A stretch of DNA of 64,000 nt. It comes from Kribbella steppae. GTDB taxonomy: Bacteria; Actinomycetota; Actinomycetes; Propionibacteriales; Kribbellaceae. The stretch is taken from assembly GCF_004342025.1 (NCBI RefSeq), contig NZ_SLWN01000002.1, positions 372,001-436,000 of the forward strand, written 5' to 3'. The position numbers were made by a program, and so were the translations under genes. Below are positions 50,417 to 60,466 of this stretch, in pieces; within the stretch, counting starts at the first letter, position 1, and every line of letters starts with the position of its first letter. Under the pieces are notes generated by a model. The model was not told the DNA's origin. It saw only the letters and a list, made by a program, of their open reading frames with translations, and made no database searches.

Positions 50417-50848
50417 CTACTCCTTTGCGCTCAGCTGGCCTTGTCCTCGTGGGACGGCCGCGACGGCAGCTATCTCGATCAGCAGCTGGGGATGCGGCAG
50501 CTGATGGACTGCGACGGTGGTCCGGGCCGGCCCGGACTCGTCGAAGAATTCGCCATACACCTCGTTGTACCCCCCGAAGTCGTTCATCGACACCAGGTAC
50601 GTGGTCACACTGACCAGATCCTCGAGCCCGGCCCCGACTGCCGCCAGGACGTCCCGGATGTTCTCCAGTACGGCGCGTGTCTGCTCCCGGATGTCCAACG
50701 ACACGGTGCCCATCGAGTCCACCGACGCCCCGGCGATCGTGTTGTCCGGCCGCCGGCTCGACGTACCGGAGACATAGGCAAAACCGTGAGCGACCTTCAC
50801 ATGCGGAAACCGCCCCCGCGGCACCGCCTTCCCGGGGACGACTGTCAT
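50417..50848 (-). CDS. RidA-family 2-aminomuconate deaminase
   Basis: A 143-residue RidA/YjgF-type protein ([56 protein letters not shown]). In the 2-nitrobenzoate and kynurenine pathways this subfamily deaminates 2-aminomuconate to 4-oxalocrotonate. The ATG overlaps the dehydrogenase stop by 4 bases (ATGA at 50845-50848). Position between the dehydrogenase and the dioxygenase genes supports the assignment over generic enamine deaminase. Confidence 0.82.
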   Translation of the reverse strand: MTVVPGKAVPRGRFPHVKVAHGFAYVSGTSSRRPDNTIAGASVDSMGTVSLDIREQTRAVLENIRDVLAAVGAGLEDLVSVTTYLVSMNDFGGYNEVYGEFFDESGPARTTVAVHQLPHPQLLIEIAAVAAVPRGQGQLSAKE

Positions 50849-52347
50849 GTCAGCTCCACGCAGACGTTGGTTGGCTCCGAGTAGAAGTCGAGGGAGTGGC
50901 GGCCGCCTTCGCGGCCGACGCCGGACAGTTTCATGCCGCCGAAGGGGGTGCGGAGGTCGCGGAGGTACCAGGTGTTGACCCAGACGATGCCGACGTCCAG
51001 GGCGATGCCGGCGCGGTGGGCGCGGCCGACGTCGCGGGTCCAGACGGTGGCCGCGAGCCCGTAGTCGGAGTCGTTGGCCAGGGCGTACGCCTCCTCCTCG
51101 GTGTCGAAGGGCGCGATGTGGCAGATCGGGCCGAAGATCTCCTCGGTGTTCGTCCGGGCGTCCGGCGGCAGACCGGTGACCACGGTCGGTTGCACGTAGC
51201 AACCACCGTCGCGAGCGTCGCCGAACGACGGTACGCCGCCACCGGCCAGCACGGATGCACCTTCGGCCCGGGCCAGGTCGTAGTACGAGAGGACCTTGTC
51301 CCGGTGCTGTTTCGAGATCAGCGGCATGTTCATCGTCGCCTCGTCCGCGGGCCAGCCGTAGGCCAACCCGGCGGCCCGCTCAGCCAGACGCTCCACGAAC
51401 TGATCGAAGACCGGCCGCTCGACGTACAGCCGCTCCGTGCACAGGCACACCTGGCCGCCGTTGGTGAAGACCGAGCGCACCGATCCTTCGACCGCAGCGT
51501 CGAGATCGCAGTCGGCGAAGATCAGCCCCGCGTTCTTCCCGCCGAGCTCGAACGACACCGACTTGACCCGGTCCGCGGCGACCTTGGCGATCGCCGTACC
51601 GGTCGTCGACTCACCGGTGAACGTGATCGCGTCCACCCCCGGATGCCGCGTCAGGTACTCCCCCGCCGACGACGGCCCGAACCCGTGCACCAGGTTGAAC
51701 ACACCAGCCGGTACGCCCGCCTCCGCCATCACCTCGGCCAGTACGGTCGCGGACGCGGGCGTCTCCTCGGACGGCTTGACCACCACAGCGTTGCCACAGG
51801 CAAGCGCCGGCGCGACCTTCCAGGTGAGCAGTAGCAACGGCAGGTTCCAGGGCACGATGATCGCGACCACACCGACCGGTTTGCGTACGGCGTAGTTCAG
51901 CGCCCGCCTGCCATCCGGCAGCACGGTCGTGTACGACTCGCTCGACGCGGTCGTCGCGAAGTCCGCGAAGGCGCGGAAATTCGCCGCGCCTCGCGGGATG
52001 TCGAGCGTCCGCGCCTGACTGATGGACTTGCCGGTGTCGCCGACCTCGGCCGCGACCAAGTCCTCGAAGCGAGCTTCGAGCCCGTCCGCGACCCGCCGCA
52101 GTACGACGGCCCGCTCCTGCTCGCTCATGCGGCCCCATGGACCTCGCAGCGCAGCCCGAGCAGCCTGGACAGCCGCATCGACAGTCTCGGCCGAAGCCTC
52201 GGACACGTCGAAGATCTGCTCACCTGTCACCGGACTCAGCTTCGCGAACGTCGACCCGCCCTCGACGAACCCACCGTCGACGAAGTTGCGCAGCAGACCG
52301 GGCCGCGACACCTTTCCGGCCAACAGGTCGGAACTCCACAGGTTCAT
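50845..52347 (-). CDS. 2-aminomuconate-6-semialdehyde dehydrogenase
   Basis: A 500-residue aldehyde dehydrogenase. The key residues are R119, N168 (VPWNLP), E267 (FELGGKN) and C301 (GQVCLC), one less than in the Pseudomonas enzyme as I recall it (R120, N169, E268, C302). It oxidises the ACMSD product to 2-aminomuconate with NAD+. The ATG at 52347 overlaps the KMO stop (ATGA). Operon context makes the substrate assignment fairly firm. Confidence 0.88.
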   Translation of the reverse strand: MNLWSSDLLAGKVSRPGLLRNFVDGGFVEGGSTFAKLSPVTGEQIFDVSEASAETVDAAVQAARAALRGPWGRMSEQERAVVLRRVADGLEARFEDLVAAEVGDTGKSISQARTLDIPRGAANFRAFADFATTASSESYTTVLPDGRRALNYAVRKPVGVVAIIVPWNLPLLLLTWKVAPALACGNAVVVKPSEETPASATVLAEVMAEAGVPAGVFNLVHGFGPSSAGEYLTRHPGVDAITFTGESTTGTAIAKVAADRVKSVSFELGGKNAGLIFADCDLDAAVEGSVRSVFTNGGQVCLCTERLYVERPVFDQFVERLAERAAGLAYGWPADEATMNMPLISKQHRDKVLSYYDLARAEGASVLAGGGVPSFGDARDGGCYVQPTVVTGLPPDARTNTEEIFGPICHIAPFDTEEEAYALANDSDYGLAATVWTRDVGRAHRAGIALDVGIVWVNTWYLRDLRTPFGGMKLSGVGREGGRHSLDFYSEPTNVCVELT

Positions 52348-53639
52348 CGCCGCCTCCGCAGTAGTCCGACCGCGACCACACCGGCACCGGCAATCACCGC
52401 ACCGAGGATCTGGTGCTGGCGACGGACGCGTTGCCGCACTTCGGCGTACGGCGTGGTCGAGAAGGAGACGAGCTCGTAGCGGGAGACGTACCGGCCGGGC
52501 AACGCCCGCTCCAGCGCGTGCTCGATTCGCTTGGTCAGCCGGAACACCGGGGACGCCACCTTGTCGCGCATCTCGACGAAGTTCGCCAGCGCCATCTCCG
52601 CGATCGCCTCGGTGTTCTCCCGCCGGCGCGCCTCGAACAGCGGCAGCGCCCGCGCCCACGACCCACCGGTGTCGCCGAGGCAGCGGTCCAGCTCGACCAC
52701 GTCCTCGAAGGCACAGTTCGCGCCCTGCCCGTAGAACGGCACGATCGCGTGCGCGGCATCACCGAGCAACGCCGTCCGGCCGTGTGCCTGCCACGGCAGG
52801 GTGTGGACGGTGCCGAGCACACCGACCGGGTTGTTCAGGTAGTCGTCTACCAGATCCGGTGCCAGCGGCACCAAGTCCGGGTAGTGCTGAGCGAAATGCT
52901 GCTCGATCTCGGGTGCTGAAATCAGCGCGTCGAAGGATCCGGCCGGCCAGAACAACGTGCAGGTGAAGGAGCGGTCCGGGTTCGGCAGCGCGATCATCAT
53001 CGACGTACCGCGCGGCCAGATGTGCAACGCGCCCGGATCCAGCGCGAATTCACCGTCGGCGGCCGGGATCGACAGCTCCTTGTACCCGTAGTCGAGGAAG
53101 TCGACGTCCTCGGCAACGATGCCCTCGGCAAGCAACTGCTCGCGGACCGCGGACCCCGCGCCGTCGGCTCCGAGGACGACGTCTGCCTCGGCCGAGACCT
53201 TCCCGGACGGGGTCGCGAACACCATCCGCCCGGCCTGTGAGTCCAGCTCCACCAGCCGATGCTCGAACTCGACCGTCACCCCGGGAGCCTCCGAGGCCGC
53301 GGTCAGCAGTGCGTTGTTCAGCGTGCCCCGGCTGATCGAGTTGATCGCCCGGTCGCCGGCGGCGGAGTACTGCTGGAAGTCCAGCGGCCCTTCGACCGGA
53401 TGGATCATCCTGCCCTTCATCGGCAGCGCATCGGCCATCACCTGGTCGACCAGGTCGATCCGCCGCAACGCGTCCAGACCGCGCTCGGAGATCGCCAGGT
53501 TGATCGACCGGCCCCGCTCGGCCGGCCCGATCCGCGGATCCGGCCGATGCTCGTACAGCGTCACCGTCAGCCCGCGCCGGGCCAGGAAGCAGGCGAGCAG
53601 ACTCCCGGTCAGTCCCGCCCCGACGATCGCGATCTTCAC
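52344..53639 (-). CDS. Kynurenine 3-monooxygenase
   Basis: A 431-residue FAD-dependent monooxygenase. The dinucleotide motif GAGLTGS begins at residue 7, the DG-type motif is VLGADGAGSAVRE and the second FAD motif is LLGDAAHAIVPFYGQG. The C-terminus ends in a hydrophobic helix and RRRR, a possible membrane anchor as in KMO. It hydroxylates kynurenine to 3-hydroxykynurenine. The start overlaps the kynU stop by 4 bases. Confidence 0.9.
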   Translation of the reverse strand: MKIAIVGAGLTGSLLACFLARRGLTVTLYEHRPDPRIGPAERGRSINLAISERGLDALRRIDLVDQVMADALPMKGRMIHPVEGPLDFQQYSAAGDRAINSISRGTLNNALLTAASEAPGVTVEFEHRLVELDSQAGRMVFATPSGKVSAEADVVLGADGAGSAVREQLLAEGIVAEDVDFLDYGYKELSIPAADGEFALDPGALHIWPRGTSMMIALPNPDRSFTCTLFWPAGSFDALISAPEIEQHFAQHYPDLVPLAPDLVDDYLNNPVGVLGTVHTLPWQAHGRTALLGDAAHAIVPFYGQGANCAFEDVVELDRCLGDTGGSWARALPLFEARRRENTEAIAEMALANFVEMRDKVASPVFRLTKRIEHALERALPGRYVSRYELVSFSTTPYAEVRQRVRRQHQILGAVIAGAGVVAVGLLRRRR

Positions 53640-54898
53640 GCCGGCACCGCCTCGGTCAGTGCCGACGCCGCGCGCCAGCAGTCGTGGTACGTCGAATACA
53701 ACGGCACCGGAGCCAGCCGCAGTACGTCGGGCTCACGCGCGTCCGCGATCACGCCGTACTCGAAGCGAAGCCGCTTCGCCAGCTCACCCGCCCGCAGCGA
53801 ACCACTGATCCGCAGCGACAACTGTGCACCCCGCTGATCTGGGTTCGCCGGCGTGATCACCCGCAGCGGCCGTCCCGGCGTGACACCGGCCAGCAGCTTC
53901 TCCAGGTACGACGTCAGTCGCAGACTGCGCTCGCGCAGCACCTCCATGCCGATCTGGTCGAAGATCGTCAGCGAGGTCCGGACCGGGCTCATCGAGAAGA
54001 TCGGCGGATTCGACACCTGCCAGGCATCCGCGGACGCGGGCGGGCGCGACTCCGGCGCCATCTCGAACCGCGTCGACGCCTCGGTGCTCCACCACCCCTC
54101 GAACCGTGGCCGATCCCCACCGAGGTGCCGCTCGTGCACGAAGGCGCCCGCGAGCGCACCCGGGCCGGAGTTCAGGTACTTGTACGAGCACCAGGCGGCG
54201 AAGTCCACGCCCCAATCGTGCAACGACAACGGGACGTTTCCGGCCGCGTGCGCGAGGTCCCAGCCGACGACCGCACCGGCCGCATGACCGGCCTTGGTGA
54301 TCGTCGGGATGTCCATCAGCTCGCCGGTCAGGTAGTTCACTCCACCCAGCAACACCAGCGCCACGTCGCTGCCCAGTTGCTCGACGACGTCCGCCGTACG
54401 CAGGGAGTCCTCGCCGGGGCGTGGCCGGAGGCGGATGATCGCGTCGTCGGCGTCGTACCCGTGGAAGCGGGCCTGGGAGCGGACCGCGTAGCTGTCGGAC
54501 GGGAAGGCCGAGTCCTCGACCACGATCCGGTGCCGCGAGCGGGTCGGGCGGTAGAACGAGACCATCAGCAGGTGCAGATTGACCGTCAGCGAGTTCATCA
54601 CCACGGTTTCGCTGGGCAATGCACCGACCAGACGGGCAGCCGGGCCGGTCAACAGCTCGTGGTACGGCAACCACGGTCTGACCGCATCAAGGTGTCCCTC
54701 GACCCCGAGCGCGGCCCAGGCGTCCAGATCCTCGAGCAGCTCGGTCCGGGTCGCCTTGGGGCGCAGGCCGAGCGAGTTGCCGGCGAAGTACGCGACCTCC
54801 GGGTAGTCGCCACCCTGGGCCGACGGTACGTCGAAGAGCTCGCGGTTCCCGGGATCCGCGAGGTCGAGCTCCAGCGCCTCCTTCTCCAGCGCGCTCAC
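53636..54898 (-). CDS. kynU: Kynureninase
   Basis: A 420-residue PLP enzyme that cleaves 3-hydroxykynurenine (or kynurenine) to 3-hydroxyanthranilate (or anthranilate) and alanine. Visible motifs: [10 protein letters not shown] near 38-47, SAFPSDSYA near 130-138, the PLP Asp in [10 protein letters not shown] and the Schiff-base lysine K240 in [10 protein letters not shown]. Its GTG at 54898 overlaps the glgC stop (GTGA), coupling it to glycogen synthesis, an unusual arrangement. Confidence 0.92.
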   Translation of the reverse strand: MSALEKEALELDLADPGNRELFDVPSAQGGDYPEVAYFAGNSLGLRPKATRTELLEDLDAWAALGVEGHLDAVRPWLPYHELLTGPAARLVGALPSETVVMNSLTVNLHLLMVSFYRPTRSRHRIVVEDSAFPSDSYAVRSQARFHGYDADDAIIRLRPRPGEDSLRTADVVEQLGSDVALVLLGGVNYLTGELMDIPTITKAGHAAGAVVGWDLAHAAGNVPLSLHDWGVDFAAWCSYKYLNSGPGALAGAFVHERHLGGDRPRFEGWWSTEASTRFEMAPESRPPASADAWQVSNPPIFSMSPVRTSLTIFDQIGMEVLRERSLRLTSYLEKLLAGVTPGRPLRVITPANPDQRGAQLSLRISGSLRAGELAKRLRFEYGVIADAREPDVLRLAPVPLYSTYHDCWRAASALTEAVPA

Positions 54899-56157
54899 GC
54901 CTCGGCGACCTCGCCCTTCGCCTCAATGGGGGCGGCCTCGATCACCTGGCCCTTGCCGAGTACGGTCACGCCGCCCTTGGACACGATGAAGCCGCGCTCC
55001 CGGTCGTAGTCCGGGTCGACGCCGATCTCGACCCCGTCCGGGACGACCACGTTCTTGTCCAGGATGACGTTCTTGAGGACGGCGTTCGCGCCGATCTTGC
55101 AGTTGTCCATGATCACCGAGCGCTCGATCGTCGCCCCCGAGCTGACGATCACGTTGGCGCCGAGCACCGAGTGCTCCACGGTCGCGCCGGAGACGATCGA
55201 CCCCTGGCAGATGATCGACTCGCCGACTGTCGCGTCGTCGGTGAACTTCGCGCCCGGCAGTTGCGGGTGCGAGGTGAAGATCGGCCAGTCGGAGTTGTAG
55301 AGGTTGAACACCGGCTGGATCGAGACCAGGTCCATGTGCGCCTCGTGGTAGGAGTCCAGCGATCCGACGTCGCGCCAGTACGAGCGGTCCCGGTCCAGCG
55401 CGCCCGGGACGTCGTTGTCCTTGAAGTCGTAGACGCCGGCGTTGCCCTCGGCAACCAGCATCGGGACGATGTCGCCGCCCATGTCGTGCCGGGACGCCGG
55501 GTTAGCCGCGTCCTTGCGCAAGGCCTCCACCAGGACGTCGGCGCTGAACACGTAGTTGCCCATCGACGCGAACGTCTCGTCCGGCGAGTCCGGCAGCCCA
55601 GGCGGGTCGGCCGGCTTCTCCAGGAACTCCTCGATGGCGTGGCCGTCCGGCCCGGTCTTGATCACGCCGAACTCGGTCGCCTCGACCCGCGGCACCCGGA
55701 TCCCGGCCACGGTGACGCCGTTCCCGCGCTCGATATGCGCCGCCACCATCTGGGAGGCGTCCATCCGGTACACGTGGTCGGCGCCGAACACCACGATGAT
55801 ATCGGGTCGGTGGTCGTTGATCAGGTTCATCGACTGGTAGATCGCGTCCGCGCTGCCCTGGTACCACTGCGGGCCGAGCCGCTGCTGCGCCGGGACGCAG
55901 GTGACGAAGTTGCCCAGCAGGGTCGACATCCGCCAGGTCAGGGTGACGTGCCGGTCCAGCGAGTGAGACTTGTACTGGGTGAGCACGCACAGGTTGCGGT
56001 ACCCGGCGTTGACCAGGTTGGACAGCACGAAGTCGATCAGGCGATAACTGCCGCCGAACGGCACGGCCGGTTTGGCCCGGTCGGCCGTCAGCGGCATCAG
56101 CCGCTTCCCCTCGCCACCCGCCAGCACGATTCCGAGAACTTTGGGCGCCTTTGCCAT
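54895..56157 (-). CDS. glgC: Glucose-1-phosphate adenylyltransferase GlgC
   Basis: A 420-residue ADP-glucose pyrophosphorylase. The nucleotidyltransferase signature is [14 protein letters not shown] near 11-24, with the catalytic region [10 protein letters not shown] and [11 protein letters not shown] left-handed beta-helix C-terminus is rich in hexapeptide repeats ([20 protein letters not shown]). It makes ADP-glucose for glycogen or maltose-1-phosphate. It is divergent from the GNAT and glgA genes, as in mycobacteria, but its stop overlaps kynU. Confidence 0.93.
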   Translation of the reverse strand: MAKAPKVLGIVLAGGEGKRLMPLTADRAKPAVPFGGSYRLIDFVLSNLVNAGYRNLCVLTQYKSHSLDRHVTLTWRMSTLLGNFVTCVPAQQRLGPQWYQGSADAIYQSMNLINDHRPDIIVVFGADHVYRMDASQMVAAHIERGNGVTVAGIRVPRVEATEFGVIKTGPDGHAIEEFLEKPADPPGLPDSPDETFASMGNYVFSADVLVEALRKDAANPASRHDMGGDIVPMLVAEGNAGVYDFKDNDVPGALDRDRSYWRDVGSLDSYHEAHMDLVSIQPVFNLYNSDWPIFTSHPQLPGAKFTDDATVGESIICQGSIVSGATVEHSVLGANVIVSSGATIERSVIMDNCKIGANAVLKNVILDKNVVVPDGVEIGVDPDYDRERGFIVSKGGVTVLGKGQVIEAAPIEAKGEVAEA

Positions 56158-56169
56158 GCCCGCACCTTA

Positions 56170-56224
56170 GGCCATGTGCACCCCTCATGTGCAGTGCGAG
56201 CAGGCACTCGGCGGGCACATGGCC
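56170..56224. promoter_or_regulatory. Inverted repeat upstream of glgC
   Basis: GGCCATGTGC (56170-56179) and GCACATGGCC (56215-56224) are perfect complements with a 35-base loop, immediately upstream of the glgC start at 56157. It could form a hairpin in the glgC leader or be paired operator half-sites. Confidence 0.45.
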
Positions 56225-56259
56225 TTAGCTCTGGAACCCCCGGGGCATAGGCGCTTGCG

Positions 56260-56273
56260 AGTGTCGCGACACT
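56260..56273. promoter_or_regulatory. Perfect 14-bp palindrome before the GNAT gene
   Basis: AGTGTCGCGACACT reads the same on both strands. It ends 6 bases before the ATG at 56280, so a bound protein would block translation-proximal transcription of the GNAT and glgA genes. The binding factor is not known. Confidence 0.5.
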
Positions 56274-56279
56274 GTAAAG

Positions 56280-56828
56280 ATGCCGATCCTCACCGAACCC
56301 ACCGTTGCCGTTCACCGCTCGTTCCTCGCCGCGTGGGACGAGGCGGGACCGGAGCACGAGCGGTGGATGGGTGCCCGGACGATCGCCGGCGACGAGGAGG
56401 AGGAGTGGAGCCGGGACCAGGCGGAGGATCCGGGCGAGTTCGCCCGGCTGATCGAGGTGATCAGGACCGAGGCGGATCCGGAGACCGAGCTGGCGCCGGA
56501 CCTCGTGCACCAGACCGTGCTCTGGTTCGTCGACGGACCCGAGTGGCTCGGCCGGCTCTCGATCCGGCACCGCCTCACCCCGGCCCTGGAGGAGCTCGGC
56601 GGCCACATCGGGTACTTCGTCCGCCCGTCGTACCGGCGGAAGGGGTACGCGACCGAGATGCTGGCCCAGTCGCTCCCGTTCGCGGCCCGACTCGGCATCG
56701 ACCCGGCGCTGCTCACCTGCGACACGGACAACCTCCCGTCCCGCCGCGTGATCGAGGCGGCCGGTGGCGAACTGGAAGACGAGCGACACGGAAAGCTGCG
56801 CTTCTGGGTACCGACACGAACGTCCTGA
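56280..56828 (+). CDS. GNAT family acetyltransferase
   Basis: A 182-residue acetyltransferase similar to predicted acetyltransferases of COG3981: WLGRLSIRHRLTPALEELGG, then HIGYFVRPSYRRKGYATEML (acetyl-CoA loop) and LLTCDTDNLPSRRVIEAAGG. It lies between glgC and glgA, 18 bases before glgA on the same strand. Any link to glycogen metabolism is only positional. Confidence 0.82.
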   Translation: MPILTEPTVAVHRSFLAAWDEAGPEHERWMGARTIAGDEEEEWSRDQAEDPGEFARLIEVIRTEADPETELAPDLVHQTVLWFVDGPEWLGRLSIRHRLTPALEELGGHIGYFVRPSYRRKGYATEMLAQSLPFAARLGIDPALLTCDTDNLPSRRVIEAAGGELEDERHGKLRFWVPTRTS

Positions 56829-56846
56829 TGTCCTAGGGTCGGCTGC

Positions 56847-58004
56847 ATGAAGGTGGCGATCCTGACGCGTGAGTTTCCTCCGGACGTGTACGGCGGGGCG
56901 GGGGTGCACGTGGACTTCCTGGTCCGCGAGCTGCGTCGCCTGCTCGACGTGGAGGTGCACTGCATGGGCGAACCACGCCACGGTGCGACCGCCCACTCCG
57001 AGGACGACCCGCGCATCCCACAGGCGAACGCGGCGCTGCGCATCCTCTCCACCGACCTGACCATGACGGCCGCGGTCGGCGACGCGCAGCTCGTGCACTC
57101 CCACACCTGGTACGCCAACATGGCCGGCCACTGGGCGAAGCTCCTGTACGGCGTCCCGCACGTGGTGACCGCACACTCGCTGGAGCCGCGCCGCCCGTGG
57201 AAGGCCGAGCAGCTGGGCGGCGGCTACCGCCTGTCGAGTTGGGCCGAGCGTACGGCGTACGAGGCGGCCGACGCCGTGGTCGCGGTGAGTCGTGGGATGC
57301 GGGACGACGTACTGGACTGCTACCCGGCGATCGACCCGGCCAAGGTGCACGTGATCTCGAACGGGATCGACGCCGACTTCTACCGCCCGGACCCGAAGAC
57401 CAACGTGCTCGAGCGGCTCGGGGTCGACCTGAATCGGCCGTACGTGACGTTCGTCGGCCGGATCACCCGGCAGAAGGGCGTCCCGCACCTGCTCCGGGCC
57501 GGCCTGCAACTGGACCCGTCGGTCCAGCTGGTGCTGCTCGCCGGCGCAGCCGACACGGTCGAGCTGAAGGCCGAGACGGACGCGCTGATCGACGACCTGA
57601 AGGCGGCCCGGGACGGCGTTTTCGTGGTCTCCGAGATGTTGCCGCGTGAGGACGTCCGGCAGGTGCTGACCCACGCGCTGGCGTTCTGCTGCCCGTCGAT
57701 CTACGAGCCGCTCGGCATCGTCAACCTGGAGGCGATGGCGTGCGAGACGGCCGTCGTCGCGAGCGCGGTCGGCGGCATCCCCGAGGTCGTCGACGACGGC
57801 GTCACCGGCACCCTGGTCCGGTACGACGAGAACGACATCGACACCTTCGAACGAGACCTGGCCGCAGCCATCAACGACCTGATCGGCAACCCGGCCAAGG
57901 CCGAAGCCATGGGCAAGGCCGGCCGCGACCGCGCCGTCTCCGAGTTCGGCTGGGACGCCGTCGCCGATCGCACCGTCCAGCTCTACACCAACCTGCTCGG
58001 GTAG
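56847..58004 (+). CDS. glgA: Glycogen synthase / maltose-1-phosphate synthase (GT4)
   Basis: A 385-residue GT4 glycosyltransferase: REFPPDVYGGAGVHVDFLVR near 8-27, SNGIDADFYRP, FVGRITRQKGVPHLLRA and the nucleotide-binding EX7E region CPSIYEPLGIVNLEAMAC. In mycobacteria the protein of this length and context (Rv1212c, GlgM) uses ADP-glucose to make maltose-1-phosphate or extend glucan. It is divergent from glgC, which supplies ADP-glucose. Confidence 0.9.
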   Translation: MKVAILTREFPPDVYGGAGVHVDFLVRELRRLLDVEVHCMGEPRHGATAHSEDDPRIPQANAALRILSTDLTMTAAVGDAQLVHSHTWYANMAGHWAKLLYGVPHVVTAHSLEPRRPWKAEQLGGGYRLSSWAERTAYEAADAVVAVSRGMRDDVLDCYPAIDPAKVHVISNGIDADFYRPDPKTNVLERLGVDLNRPYVTFVGRITRQKGVPHLLRAGLQLDPSVQLVLLAGAADTVELKAETDALIDDLKAARDGVFVVSEMLPREDVRQVLTHALAFCCPSIYEPLGIVNLEAMACETAVVASAVGGIPEVVDDGVTGTLVRYDENDIDTFERDLAAAINDLIGNPAKAEAMGKAGRDRAVSEFGWDAVADRTVQLYTNLLG

Positions 58005-58018
58005 CTCGCCCGCTGGGT

Positions 58019-58894
58019 CTAGCCGTCGCCGGTGGGCTGACTGCTCCGCTCGGGCACCTCGTCGCTGGACGCGATGAGGCTGCCCAGCAGTGCGAGCAGC
58101 TCGGCGTCGCGGCTGCCAGGCGTGGCGTGGTAGACCACCAGCGTCATCGAGTCGGTGCCGCCGATGGTGAGCTTGTTCTTCTTCAGCTCGATGTCGCCGA
58201 CCTGCGGATGGGTGAGCAGGCTCGTCCGCCCGCGCCTCGTCCGCACATCGTGGCGAGCCCACAGTTCCCGGAAGCGGTGGCTGCGGACCGACAGGTCGCC
58301 GACCAGTTCGACGAGTCGCGGGTCGTCGACGTCCGACCCGAGCTCGGACCGCAGGGCGGCGACAGCTTCCTCGGTCAGGTCCTCCCAGTCCCGGTGGAAC
58401 GTCTGCTCCGCCGGGTCGAGGAGAACCGTGGTCAGCAGGTTCACGCCGACCCTCAGTTTGGGGTTGATGGCCTGCCCGAGCGTGTTGACCGCCAGCACAT
58501 CGGTGTACTTGTTCTGCACGTACGCCGGATTGTCAGTCCAGCTGTCGACCAGCTCGAGGATGCTCGGTGGCACCGGCTCGGCCTTCGGCCGCCGGCCGCC
58601 CTTCGGGGCAGCTCGCGGACGCTCTTGGGCAAGCCCGATCAGGTACGCCGTCGCATCCGCGTCAAGCCGCAGTACTTCGGCCAACGCCGCGAGCACCTGG
58701 ACCGACGGGTTGCGGTCCCGGCCCTGCTCCAGCCGCAGGTAGTAGTCCGAGCTGATGCCGGCCAGCATCGCGACCTCCTCGCGCCGCAGCCCCGGCACCC
58801 GTCGCAACCCGGCCCGCCGGATCCCGACGTGCTCCGGCTGGACCTGGTCCCGCCGGGACCGGAGGTACTCGCCGAGCGCGTTCGTGCTCTCCAT
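58019..58894 (-). CDS. XRE-family regulator with MmyB-like ligand domain
   Basis: A 291-residue regulator. The N-terminal HTH_31/XRE domain covers 5-80 (PGLRREEVAMLAGISSDYYL). The C-terminal MmyB-like domain at about 105-270 carries VQNKYTDVLAVNTLGQAI and ends with LVVYHATPGSRDAELLALL. The ATG at 58894 lies ahead of MESTNALGEYLRSRRD, where homology starts. It is divergent from the aldo-keto reductase gene, a common arrangement for regulation of a redox enzyme. Confidence 0.88.
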   Translation of the reverse strand: MESTNALGEYLRSRRDQVQPEHVGIRRAGLRRVPGLRREEVAMLAGISSDYYLRLEQGRDRNPSVQVLAALAEVLRLDADATAYLIGLAQERPRAAPKGGRRPKAEPVPPSILELVDSWTDNPAYVQNKYTDVLAVNTLGQAINPKLRVGVNLLTTVLLDPAEQTFHRDWEDLTEEAVAALRSELGSDVDDPRLVELVGDLSVRSHRFRELWARHDVRTRRGRTSLLTHPQVGDIELKKNKLTIGGTDSMTLVVYHATPGSRDAELLALLGSLIASSDEVPERSSQPTGDG

Positions 58895-58997
58895 GCCTTC
58901 CACCGTAGCCGCGCCCGCGGCCCGTTGACTGGCCCTGTCACTCCCAGGATCAGCAGGGCTCTCCCAGGTCTGCTGACCCGGAGGAACAGTGGGAAGC

Positions 58998-59851
58998 ATG
59001 ACAGACAAGACCATCACGCTCGCCGACGACCTCACCATCACCCGGATGGGGTACGGCGCCATGCAGCTCGCCGGTCCGGGTGTCTTCGGACCACCCAGGG
59101 ATCGCGACCAGGCGATCGCCGTACTGCGGGAAGCGGTGGAACTGGGCATCACCCACATCGACACCAGCGACTTCTACGGTCCCACGGTCGTCAACGAGCT
59201 CATCAGGGAAGCACTCCACCCGTACCCGGCGGACTTGCACCTCGTCACCAAGGTCGGCGCCCGCCGCGGCGACGACGCCAGCTGGAACCCGGCGCTGGCG
59301 CCAGAGGACCTGAAGGCCGCCGTCCACGAGAACCTCGACCACCTCGGTCTCGACGTGCTCGATGTGGTCAACCTGCGGACCGCGGAACACGACGGCGGCG
59401 GCGAGGCCTCGATCGCCGAGTCGTTCACGGCCTGGCCGAACTGCAGCAGGAGGGCCTGATCCGCCACCTCGGCCTGAGCGCCGTCACCATCCCCCAGATC
59501 CGCGAGGCCCAGGCGATCGCCCCGGTCGTGACCGTCCAGAACCTCTACAACCTGGTGCAGCGTGCCGACGACGACGTGGTCGACTTCTGCGCCGCCGAGA
59601 ACATCGCGTTCGCCTCGTTCTTCCCCCTCGGCGGCTTCAGTCCGCTGCAGTCCGAGACCCTGGCGAAGGTGGCGACCCGCCTGAACGCCACTCCCCAGCA
59701 GGTCGCCCTGGCTTGGCTCCTCCAACGCTCCCCCACCAGCATCGTCATCCCAGGCACGTCGTCCGTAGCCCACCTCCGCGAAAACACAGCCGCCGCCGAC
59801 CTCGTCCTCCCATCCGACGCCATCACCGAACTCGACACGATCACAGGCTGA
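58998..59851 (+). pseudogene. Aldo-keto reductase with a single-base frameshift
   Basis: The first frame gives an intact N-terminal half: LADDLTITRMGYGAMQLAGP, catalytic Asp/Tyr in HIDTSDFYGP and Lys in LVTKVGARRGDD. It ends early at 59459. The second frame continues from about 59431 with ELQQEGLIRHLGLSAVTIPQ through to a normal C-terminus (VIPGTSSVAHLRENTAAADL). Adding one C at 59431-59434 (GCCTGG to GCCCTGG) restores ESFTALAELQQEGL and a 284-residue protein of normal length. It is a recent mutation or a sequencing error. Confidence 0.8.
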
Positions 59852-59900
59852 ACCAACCGCCCCGCGCCGGAGTCTGCCGAGGCGGCCGCGGTTGTGTGTC

Positions 59901-60353
59901 TCAGTCGGCGACCAGGCCGTCCCACGACCAGCGAGGGATCGACAGGTCGGTGGGTACGTCGGCGGCGGAGGCGTGGTACTTCGTCATCGCGACCGTCGTC
60001 GCCCAACTGAAGTAGTCGTGCAGCACGGCGTACAACCGGTCGTCGTCGGCCAGGCCAATGTCGGTCAGTGCCTGGTCGAAGCAGGCGACGGCGCGACGAT
60101 CCATCTCCTCGTGCGGACCGTTCCCACTGTGCATCCGCACGACCGTCGACTCGTCGCCGTAGGCATCCGTGTACGTCGCCGGCCCACCGAGCGCCTCACC
60201 CCAGTACGCCGCCAACCGCACACTGTGGTCGTCCCGAAACCCATGGCTGAACGCGTGACTAACCACCTCATCCGCCATCACCCGCTCATGCCACGCATGA
60301 GCCAGCCGCAGCATCCCCGCATCCCCACCAGCCGCCTCGAACACCGTCACCAT
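59901..60353 (-). CDS. Truncated haemoglobin (group II-like)
   Basis: A 150-residue trHb-like protein: FEAAGGDAGMLRLAHAWHER at the start, DEVVSHAFSHGFRDDHSVRL, then YWGEALGGPATYTDAYGDES and the proximal haem His in VVRMHSGNGPH. It should bind haem and O2 or NO in the cytoplasm. The ATG at 60353 (or GTG at 60350) starts the fold. The gene appears monocistronic. Confidence 0.8.
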   Translation of the reverse strand: MVTVFEAAGGDAGMLRLAHAWHERVMADEVVSHAFSHGFRDDHSVRLAAYWGEALGGPATYTDAYGDESTVVRMHSGNGPHEEMDRRAVACFDQALTDIGLADDDRLYAVLHDYFSWATTVAMTKYHASAADVPTDLSIPRWSWDGLVAD

Positions 60354-60466
60354 CCCCCCACCCTGGCACCCCCACCAAACCTCAGCAACCGCCCCAGACG
60401 AGGCGCTCGCAGACAGCGGACACATCGTGGCCGGGACGCCGCTCAATCGGCGTCGCGCTGAAAGTT

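Noticed and set aside
56097..58262. A 721-residue open frame on the minus strand opposite glgA and the GNAT gene
   Set aside because: It is the complement of well-supported genes. Its composition is dominated by Arg, Val, Gly and His as expected from antisense of GC-rich codons, with no domain.
57740..59851. A 703-residue plus-strand frame through glgA, the XRE gene and the reductase
   Set aside because: Only its last part (after about 59431) is real, as the second half of the frameshifted reductase. The rest is out-of-frame or antisense to known genes.
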